Position numbers and translations under genes: made by a program. Shown here in pieces: positions 45,491 to 52,910 of a stretch of DNA of 55,516 nt. Each line of letters starts with the position of its first letter. The stretch's first letter is position 1. This DNA is from Bacteroidota bacterium (GTDB taxonomy: Bacteria > Bacteroidota > Bacteroidia > Sphingobacteriales > Sphingobacteriaceae). The notes beneath the pieces were generated by a model. That model had not been told where the DNA came from. It saw only the letters and a program-made list of their open reading frames with translations, and ran no database searches. The stretch covers positions 1 through 55,516 of the forward strand of contig JABDHD010000011.1 in the NCBI GenBank assembly GCA_013285685.1, read 5' to 3'.

Positions 45491-46864
45491 TTATGCTTTT
45501 CCGTATTCGGTTTCCCACTCGGCAGAATCCTCTCCTTTGTGGCCGTCCATTTTGATCATAAAGCTTTTGGCCGGAAAATACGGGGTCATATGTATGTCGA
45601 GCCAAATCCGGTCCTTCTGCTGTGGATCCTGCATAAATCGCATGATCTTCCAGTTTTCTATTAATTTATCCGGGCCGGTAATGCTATCCAAAAACTTCGT
45701 CATTTGAGCACGCAAATCTTTTTCGGCTTTTGAGTTCCAGTTCTCAAACGCGCGCCGGTTCAAAAAGTCTATCAGCACTTTGGTAACGTAATCAAATACG
45801 CGCACCACGGAATAGGTTTGCAGACCCAGGTTATCGCCCTTAAACAATGTTTTGGCTGAGAAAGCCATTACCTTGCCATAATCGTTCACCATGGGTATCA
45901 GGCCCAGTTTTTCCAGGTCAGCTATTTCGCTTTTTTTCAGGTCAAAGCGCACACCGTCCACCTCGTTCATCCCGCCGTGCTTTTTGCCGGCGGTGACCTG
46001 ACTCATCAGCGTTTTGTACATCTTACCAGCCAACGCGCCCGACGGTGGCACAAACAGGTCTTCATCCTCGCCGACTTCGCCTGCTTTACCGCGACCTACC
46101 AGCCAGTTGCAGGTCATCATCACGTTGGACCGGTATACATCCCCGCCGGTAAGGTTTGCCGCCTCGAACAATTCCATTACGTCGTCTGGTTCGTCCAGGT
46201 GTTCAAAATCGGTCACCAGCATCACTTTGTTCTCATAGGCTATCTTGGCCCATTTTTCAACCACTTTGTTCGAGCCGAGGTAGCCTGGCATGCAGAGGAT
46301 AGAATAATTATTGCGCAGGTCAAGCCGGTCGTAATTTTGTTTTAGTTCGGCAGCAACTGCATCAATAAACCGGGTATTGTCCAGGTCCTTTAGCTGGTCC
46401 AATTCGGCATTCATGATCGACACGTTTTTCAGCTTATCACTTTCCGTATTCTTATAAAAAAGGGCCACGGAACGATAGGATCGCTCCATATCGCGCGTTG
46501 CTTCCAGCGCCTTCAGCAGGTTGCTTTTAAGCAAGGTGTCAGTGTTTCGTGCCTTTGCTTCGGCCTTGTCTATCACCTCGCCAACAGTTTGCGCTTCGGT
46601 AAGCATACTCTTCCAAAGCTGCAGCGTCTTTTTTAAAGCCAGTCTTTCCGGCCTCTTTTCGACATCCGACAAAAATATCTTCTTCCTGGCCTTCTTATCC
46701 GGATTCAAATTTTGTGTGCCATCAACGGCAAGTTCGACAAATTCAAATCCACCGAATTTGGCGAGCTTGTCGGCTTGCTCTTTCGTTGCCGTTTCGGCGT
46801 TCTGAAGGCGCTCGCCTTCTTTTAGCATTGTGCCGTTGGTAGCTTGCTGAAGCTTTTCTTCCAT
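45491..46864 (-). CDS. tssC: T6SS sheath large subunit TssC
   Basis: A 457-aa protein with the TssC landmark segments: NYSILCMPGYLGSNKVVEKWAK with TDFEHLDEPDDVMELFEAA, GGDVYRSNVMMTCNWLVGR, and the C-terminal FENWNSKAEKDLRAQMTKFLDSITGP followed by IHMTPYFPAKSFMIKMDGH. With TssB it forms the contractile sheath. The charged N-terminal ~60 residues are expected to pair with TssB. It is 35 bp after tssB. Confidence 0.93.
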   Translation of the reverse strand: MEEKLQQATNGTMLKEGERLQNAETATKEQADKLAKFGGFEFVELAVDGTQNLNPDKKARKKIFLSDVEKRPERLALKKTLQLWKSMLTEAQTVGEVIDKAEAKARNTDTLLKSNLLKALEATRDMERSYRSVALFYKNTESDKLKNVSIMNAELDQLKDLDNTRFIDAVAAELKQNYDRLDLRNNYSILCMPGYLGSNKVVEKWAKIAYENKVMLVTDFEHLDEPDDVMELFEAANLTGGDVYRSNVMMTCNWLVGRGKAGEVGEDEDLFVPPSGALAGKMYKTLMSQVTAGKKHGGMNEVDGVRFDLKKSEIADLEKLGLIPMVNDYGKVMAFSAKTLFKGDNLGLQTYSVVRVFDYVTKVLIDFLNRRAFENWNSKAEKDLRAQMTKFLDSITGPDKLIENWKIMRFMQDPQQKDRIWLDIHMTPYFPAKSFMIKMDGHKGEDSAEWETEYGKA

Positions 46865-46899
46865 GATCTTTTTAATGTTTTAGGCGTTACGGTTAGTTT

Positions 46900-47346
46900 T
46901 TAGTCAGCGTCGTCAATCTCCTGGATCAGCGCCTCAAGCATTTTTACAAAAGCTTGCTTGCTATCCGGATTCTCCATTACGGCTTTAAGCAGCCTGGTCG
47001 ATTTAAACTGTTTGATCAATTTAGCATACTCATTTTTTTGCATCTCCAGGTCTTTAAGATAACTGCTCTGGCCGGTGATACCTTTAGTGCCAAAATCGCC
47101 CAGGTTCGCAAAGCTGAGCTGCTCATTGAGGAACGATCCATCATCCTTTTGAAATTCAACATCGATACGCGGCTGAAAATGCTGAAACACTTCCTCGACC
47201 GTTTTCAATCCCCCGACCACGTCAGGTCGAATGGGTGCGTCGGCGGTTAATTTTTCGATCATCAGCGTGCGGTTTTGCGGTATGTCAGCAATTGCTTCGC
47301 TCGCATCTTTTGGCACTTCGGTTCCGCCAAATTCATAATTAGGCAT
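46900..47346 (-). CDS. tssB: T6SS sheath small subunit TssB
   Basis: A 148-aa protein whose first half contains the TssB beta pattern (GLKTVEEVFQHFQPRIDVEFQKDD, LSFANLGDFGTKGI) and whose C-terminal helix (MQKNEYAKLIKQFKSTRLLKAVMENPDSKQAFV) is the part recognised by ClpV in other systems. It follows clpV by 51 bp and precedes tssC. Confidence 0.92.
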   Translation of the reverse strand: MPNYEFGGTEVPKDASEAIADIPQNRTLMIEKLTADAPIRPDVVGGLKTVEEVFQHFQPRIDVEFQKDDGSFLNEQLSFANLGDFGTKGITGQSSYLKDLEMQKNEYAKLIKQFKSTRLLKAVMENPDSKQAFVKMLEALIQEIDDAD

Positions 47347-47397
47347 AGCGTTATGGTTATGGTTTTAATTATTAAAAAAATGGAGCTCTCCAGCCGG

Positions 47398-49890
47398 TCA
47401 TTGCGCAATGGCTAGCTCCTTGTTATATTTTACCCATTTCGTTTTATCGTCATCGCCAAGTTCCAGGCCGATATGATCGCCACGCTGCAGTTCACCGGAA
47501 ATGATCATTCTCGATAAGGGCCTCCGGATCTGGGTGCGAATCACCCCTTGCACCGGCCTGGCGCCATATCTTGGTGTAAACCCTAATTTGGCAAGATATT
47601 CCTTAGCGCCATCGCTTACTGTAAGCGTAATACCCTGCTTTTCGAGCATACCCAGTAATCCTTTTAAATGGATAGAGAATATATTGACCACAATTTCTTC
47701 TGTGATCGGTGAAAAGGGTGTGATCTCGGTAAGGCGCGCTAAAAATTCCGGGCGGAAATGCCGGGTCATGATCTCCATCAGATCAGCTGATGCGGGGATA
47801 ACATTTTTCTTAAAGCTTTCTGCTATGAACTCGCTTCCGATATTGGATGTAAATAATATTACGGCGTTTGAAAAATCGCCTTCTTTACCAAGGCGATCGT
47901 GCAATTTGCCTTCGTCCATTATCTGCAAAAAAAGATCAAATACCGCAGGATGAGCTTTTTCAATTTCATCAAACAAAACTACCGCGTAAGGGTGCAGCCT
48001 AATTTTATTAACCAGTAATCCGCCTTCTTCATAACCCACATATCCCGGCGGCGCACCGTATAGCAAAGCGGCCGAGTGTTCCTCCTTAAATTCGCTCATG
48101 TCAAAGCGGATAAGCGCGGTTTCATCGCCAAACAGGAACTCAGCAAGTGATTTGGCAAGTTCGGTTTTACCGGTGCCTGTAGGGCCAAGGAAAAAGAACG
48201 AACCAACTGGCTGCCCGGCTTTACTTAAGCCTGAGCGTGATTCGAGAATAGCTTCGCAAACCGACTTAATTGCGTGGTCCTGGCCAACTACACGCCGCTT
48301 AAGAAAGTTCTCCATATTCATCAGTCTTTCTTTCTCGCCTGCCTGCAGCTTGCCAACCGGTATTCCGGTTTTGCCTGCGACAACAGAAGCTATATCTGAT
48401 TTTTCGACAGACTCGCGTTTTATCAAAGCCGCTTCCAGTAATTTGTCGAGCATGCTATTCATGGCATCAAATAGCTCCTCTCCGTTAATTCCGTCGTTTA
48501 TTGTCCCTTCTTCACCAACCGAGGCAAACAGGGTAGGGCTGATCTTATTTTTTATAAGCCCGTGCATCCAACGTAATTCGTTTAGTCGTTGGTCCTCATG
48601 TAAGTTGTTTTTGGAGGTAAACAACGCCGACAGCTCCGCTCTTAATGCTTCGATATCTTTTTCACTGGTTTGCTCCATGAATTTAAGGGCGCTCATAGTA
48701 CGATCAATCAGATCGATCGCGGAATCTGGAAGGCTGCGTTCATTCAGATACCTGCGGGCGAGCCTTATCGACTCGGTAACAACGCCCTCGCCAATTTTCA
48801 GATTATGGTGACGCTCGAAATAAGGCACGATGACATTGATCATCCGCGCTGCAGCTATCTCATCCGGTTCTTCCAGTTTTACAACTTCAAACAACCTGCT
48901 GAAGGATTCATCAGATTCAATGTGCTTGCGATAGTTCTCATTGGTGGTCGTTCCAATAATGGTAAGCTGTCCCCTTGAAAGCTGCGGCTTCAGAACATTC
49001 ACAATGCCGGGCGTCGATCCATTCTTATCTATCAGCGAATGTATATTGTCGATATATAGAATCGCCTTATCAAATTGTTGAATGTCGCCTATTACGCTTT
49101 TCATGCGATCCTCGGCCTCGCCCTTGTATGACGCGCCCGCAATGAATGACGAGGCGTCAAGTTCAAAAATCAGGGTGTTTGCCAGGTTAGCCGGCACCCT
49201 GTCTGCCAGCACGTTGAACACAAAACCGTTTACCAAAGATGTTTTTCCAACGCCGGGGCCGCCCGTTATTATAACGTTTGGTCTCGATCTCCGCCCGAGT
49301 ATTTCGGCGGTCATCCTCAGTTCCCGATCCCTTGCAACCACAGGGTCGAGTTTACCCTCGCGGGCCATTGCTGTCTTATCGATGCAGAATTTTGAAAGAG
49401 CGGTCAAAACGGTTGTTGAGTGATTTCGAGCTGTTGACCCGCCTATTGCAGTTTCGAGTGCCTGCTGTTCGATATTCTCAGATAACAGTTCGCTTACTGT
49501 TATTGGCAATGTCTTTAGCTGGTCATAGCTAAAGGCTATGCCGGGTGTGCATAAAGCGCCCAAAATGGATAGCAGATCTATTTCGTCTTTTGAGAGTTTT
49601 ATGCGCGTATTCTCCGCCTCGTCAAATACTGCTTTTATTTTTTCGTCGCCGGTTGGTTCTTCAACTTTGGTGGACTTGGGGTAAGCTTCAATGCGCACGT
49701 CAGCCCAATCCTCCATAAAATAAAAATCCTTTTTGGCCTTTTCAAGATAGGACCGCAAACTGAAGTCCTTATGCAGAATTGCCCGCAATAAATGAGAACC
49801 CGAAAAATTTGCGTTCGAGTACTCCTTTGCGATTGACTGCGCAATTCTTATGGCGTGCTTGGTCTCGGTATTTAAAGCAAGTTTTTCCAC
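47398..49890 (-). CDS. clpV: T6SS sheath-recycling AAA+ ATPase ClpV (TssH)
   Basis: An 830-aa Clp-type unfoldase. N-domain (1-~150), first AAA+ module with Walker A GGPGVGKT ending at Thr217 and Walker B LYIDNIHSLI, a linker helix region, second AAA+ module with Walker A GPTGTGKT (569-576), Walker B VVLFDEIEKAHP and a C-terminal sensor 2 region (RYGARPVQGVIR). The first Walker B reads D-N rather than the usual D-E, which may lower D1 activity. It disassembles contracted TssBC sheath. First gene of the operon; the promoter must lie within 49891-50120, where I cannot fix a consensus match. Confidence 0.93.
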   Translation of the reverse strand: MEKLALNTETKHAIRIAQSIAKEYSNANFSGSHLLRAILHKDFSLRSYLEKAKKDFYFMEDWADVRIEAYPKSTKVEEPTGDEKIKAVFDEAENTRIKLSKDEIDLLSILGALCTPGIAFSYDQLKTLPITVSELLSENIEQQALETAIGGSTARNHSTTVLTALSKFCIDKTAMAREGKLDPVVARDRELRMTAEILGRRSRPNVIITGGPGVGKTSLVNGFVFNVLADRVPANLANTLIFELDASSFIAGASYKGEAEDRMKSVIGDIQQFDKAILYIDNIHSLIDKNGSTPGIVNVLKPQLSRGQLTIIGTTTNENYRKHIESDESFSRLFEVVKLEEPDEIAAARMINVIVPYFERHHNLKIGEGVVTESIRLARRYLNERSLPDSAIDLIDRTMSALKFMEQTSEKDIEALRAELSALFTSKNNLHEDQRLNELRWMHGLIKNKISPTLFASVGEEGTINDGINGEELFDAMNSMLDKLLEAALIKRESVEKSDIASVVAGKTGIPVGKLQAGEKERLMNMENFLKRRVVGQDHAIKSVCEAILESRSGLSKAGQPVGSFFFLGPTGTGKTELAKSLAEFLFGDETALIRFDMSEFKEEHSAALLYGAPPGYVGYEEGGLLVNKIRLHPYAVVLFDEIEKAHPAVFDLFLQIMDEGKLHDRLGKEGDFSNAVILFTSNIGSEFIAESFKKNVIPASADLMEIMTRHFRPEFLARLTEITPFSPITEEIVVNIFSIHLKGLLGMLEKQGITLTVSDGAKEYLAKLGFTPRYGARPVQGVIRTQIRRPLSRMIISGELQRGDHIGLELGDDDKTKWVKYNKELAIAQ

Positions 49891-50120
49891 CTGAAGGCCT
49901 ATTTTGTATCAAAAGTTTAATCAGTACTGCCAAACGCACATTTCTATTGTTCGCAGTTTATATAAAAAGGAGAAATATGGCTCTCTGAATTGCATGCTCA
50001 AGGCAGGCAACTAATAATTTATTAATCAAAGGTGCTTCGATGACGCCTTATTATGACTACCTAAAGATGTGGTTTTGAAAATAAGCAACGTCTGGCTGCG
50101 GCAATGGCGGTAATAAAAAG

Positions 50121-50756
50121 CTATTTGCCATGTTTCTTGAATAACTCGTACTTGGAGTGAATCTGGAGAATGTCGTATATGTTTTTAACATGGTAGCGTA
50201 CGGTATCCAGCGAGATAAACAGTTTATCAGCTATCATTTTGTAACTCATCCCGGCAACTATGCACTCCAATATTTCATGCTGGCGCACGTTTAGTTCTGT
50301 TTCCCTGGGATTAGATAATGGTTTGACGCCCTTGCGGAAGAGCTTCAAAACTTTCCCGGCGATGATCGGCGTCATCGGAGCGCCGCCGGCACATACATCG
50401 GCAATTGCATCGAGCATTTTTGCCGGCGGTGTTTTTTTTAGAATATAACCGCTTGCGCCTGCTAAAATGGCAGCAAATATCTTGTCATCATCCTCAAACA
50501 CTGTTTGCATGATTACATGAATATCAGGGAAATCTCTTTTTACAATACCGGCGGCTTCAATACCATCAATTCCCGGCATGTCAATGTCCATCAATATTAC
50601 ATCTGGCTTTGAAAGCTTTATTTTGAAGACGAGATCTTTTGCACTGTCATACGAACCCACACACGTAAATCCGGGGGTTCCATTGACTAGTTGATAATAA
50701 CTGTCCCGCAACAAGTAATTGTCTTCAAATATTGTAACGCGAATATCCTGCGGCAT
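50121..50756 (-). CDS. NarL/LuxR-type response regulator
   Basis: A 211-aa two-component regulator. Receiver domain 1-~125 with acidic pair Glu11/Asp12, phospho-acceptor Asp57 (VILMDIDMPG), and Lys near 107 (ILKKTPPAK). LuxR-type HTH at ~148-208 (LNVRQHEILECIVAGMSYKMIADKLF then VRYHVKNIYDILQ). The HisKA_3 kinase encoded 89 bp upstream is its natural partner. Lying just upstream of clpV on the same strand makes it a candidate T6SS regulator (inference). Confidence 0.92.
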   Translation of the reverse strand: MPQDIRVTIFEDNYLLRDSYYQLVNGTPGFTCVGSYDSAKDLVFKIKLSKPDVILMDIDMPGIDGIEAAGIVKRDFPDIHVIMQTVFEDDDKIFAAILAGASGYILKKTPPAKMLDAIADVCAGGAPMTPIIAGKVLKLFRKGVKPLSNPRETELNVRQHEILECIVAGMSYKMIADKLFISLDTVRYHVKNIYDILQIHSKYELFKKHGK

Positions 50757-50845
50757 AGGTCAAAATTCATGGTTAATATCGACATAAAAACTACATTCCT
50801 GAGTAGTATAAATTATTGAGTATCAATCGGCAAAGTATATATATA

Positions 50846-52306
50846 TTAAGTTCTCATATTAAGATAAACTCTCGTGCCTTTTCCGGGCCAGCTATTTACC
50901 TCGAAATTTGCTCCTATCTCTTTTGCCCGCATTTTCATGTTTGTTAGCCCATTGCCACCCAAGCCATTTGTTATAATATCGAAGCCCTTTCCGTTATCGG
51001 TTATGATCATGACGATATGCCTTTCTTTTTCGGCTATGCAGACATTGACCATCTTGCTTCCGGAATACTTGCATGCGTTGTTTATTGCTTCTTTATAAAT
51101 CAGGTAGAAATTTTTCCTTTTTTCCATAGACAATTTAATCTTTTTCAAATGAACATCGATATCAAACTGAAGTAGTATATTCTTCGCAGAAAGCAGCTCT
51201 GCGGCAAAATATTGCATTCGCAGTAAAATATTTTCGAAATCATCGTTTTGAGGGTTGATTGACCACACAATATCATTCATGTTATCAATCATAGATCTCG
51301 AAGCGCTGCCCATTTTTTCAAGTATAGCCCTCGCGCGTTCAGCATCGCTTTGCAATAGTTGGCTGGCAACTTCACTATATATAGAAATACTATTCAATGT
51401 CGAGCCGATATCATCATGTAGGTCCGATGCAATTCGCCCGCGTATATTGGCGAGGTTTTTATTATAGTAAATTCGGTAATATCCGAACGAGCACGTGAAC
51501 GCTAAAACTAAAATCCCGCTTAATATCAAAAACCACCAGGATTTGTAGAGGAGCCTCATGATGCTGATGCGAAGCCAGGTTTGTTTTTTCGAAGCCGCGC
51601 CGGTGTCGTAAATTGGTTTTACCTTAAAAAGGTGGTTGCCGCTGCTTAATATGGTATCTGCAACCGAATGCGCACTTCCAGTGTTAAGCCATTTGCCAGT
51701 GATGCCCCCAGGTAGGTATAAATCGTTTATTCTGGCCAAAGCGCTAAAATAAAGTGAGGCGAACGTAGTTGTTATTAAATATTGTATTGGTTTAACATTT
51801 TTTGAATAATCACGTGTCAATGTGCCACTTTCCAGTTTATCCGATATTTTTGCTTGTTTAATCCGCACATCCGGCGGAACGAACGTATCTTTCAAATCGG
51901 CCCTGTTGAAATACCGAAAGCTGTTATGTTGACCGGACGGTAAATAGCTGTTTTTCATTGCATATTCTCCTTTATCAAACGCGTTGCAATTGTGCCTGTC
52001 TTTATAACCGTAGCGGTTGAAAGAACTTAGTCGCAAGGACATCTTATGAAGACAATTGAAGATAGCTGCATCGATATTTCCGACACTATTTCCGCTGTGA
52101 ATAACTTTGGTGAAGCTACCTTCTCCAAAATTCAAAAATTGAAAATTCTTTGATTGCGTGTCAACTGGCTGCAATTTCGTCATTTGTGTGGGGAGAACAT
52201 TTGCCTCAGTAATATGCTTTACGATATTGATTTGAGAAAATGATGAAACGGAAAGTGAAAATAGTACCAGGCATATTAAAATGGGCTTGAACGCACGGCA
52301 CGGCAT
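50846..52306 (-). CDS. HisKA_3 sensor histidine kinase with a reduced sensor domain
   Basis: A 486-aa kinase counted from the ATG at 52306, which gives a signal sequence (MPCRAFKPILICLVLFSLSVSSFSQ). The open frame runs upstream to 52684 but that part has no protein character. The sensor is only ~230 residues. Its end (NTGSAHSVADTILSSGNHLFKVK) resembles the Y_Y_Y module that normally follows a beta-propeller, yet no propeller is present. One helix (SWWFLILSGILVLAFTC), then the dimerisation motif with phospho-His (IASDLHDDIGSTLNS) and an HATPase with DNGKGFDIITNGLGGNGL and GKGTRVYL. Pairs with the NarL-type regulator downstream. Confidence 0.85.
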   Translation of the reverse strand: MPCRAFKPILICLVLFSLSVSSFSQINIVKHITEANVLPTQMTKLQPVDTQSKNFQFLNFGEGSFTKVIHSGNSVGNIDAAIFNCLHKMSLRLSSFNRYGYKDRHNCNAFDKGEYAMKNSYLPSGQHNSFRYFNRADLKDTFVPPDVRIKQAKISDKLESGTLTRDYSKNVKPIQYLITTTFASLYFSALARINDLYLPGGITGKWLNTGSAHSVADTILSSGNHLFKVKPIYDTGAASKKQTWLRISIMRLLYKSWWFLILSGILVLAFTCSFGYYRIYYNKNLANIRGRIASDLHDDIGSTLNSISIYSEVASQLLQSDAERARAILEKMGSASRSMIDNMNDIVWSINPQNDDFENILLRMQYFAAELLSAKNILLQFDIDVHLKKIKLSMEKRKNFYLIYKEAINNACKYSGSKMVNVCIAEKERHIVMIITDNGKGFDIITNGLGGNGLTNMKMRAKEIGANFEVNSWPGKGTRVYLNMRT

Positions 52307-52691
52307 GATCCGGGGCAAAAGATCCGGTCTCCGGGAAAAGTATTTGTCCGATATTGTTGGTATGATCGTCGGCGACGCTTGTGTTGTTACCATTTTCCTG
52401 AACTTCAAAGACGACCTGCCTGCGATGTGCGTGATATTAACAAAGGAAAAGTTCCGCCACCGATAGTTGGGTATTGCCGGATCGGCGCATTGACTATTAT
52501 GATTTGCGATGAAGAACGCGTTGGGACCGGAACATGCGAAAAAATGCAAAAAGGCAAGTGAACAAATGTTCGGAAAAGCAAAACTGCCGAATCGTTTCGC
52601 GTTAAAACTATTTTTAATCTCATTACATTGCAACCGTTGACTCAACCAAGGGTAAAAAATGGAAACAGACCAACGAATTGCCATGATCCGA

Positions 52692-52808
52692 TCAGGATTT
52701 TTTTCGATTATGCCGATTTTTTGACAGCCCTCTTGCCAATTTTCCGCTCCAAAAGATACCTATAAATATAAAAATGAGAACCAGCACGATGGCGATAATA
52801 AAATCCAT
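52692..52808 (-). CDS. Possible 38-aa single-helix membrane protein
   Basis: ATG at 52808: MDFIIAIVLVLIFIFIGIF, then WSGKLARGLSKNRHNRKKS and stop. One strong N-out/basic-in helix with a highly basic tail, a common plan for small bacterial membrane proteins. It lies between the two kinases on the same strand, 102 bp after the propeller kinase. Length alone cannot prove coding. Confidence 0.4.
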   Translation of the reverse strand: MDFIIAIVLVLIFIFIGIFWSGKLARGLSKNRHNRKKS

Positions 52809-52910
52809 AGGATAAAAATAAAGCTTGAAGCAGCGCCGGAATGGGATGATTTATTGAAGGCGCTAAAATGAATGATGAAAGTACTGTTTTATTTATCGAA
52901 GCATAAATAC

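Noticed and set aside
52307..52684. Extra 126 N-terminal codons of the HisKA_3 kinase
   Set aside because: Composition is not protein-like, and a signal sequence begins at the ATG at 52306.
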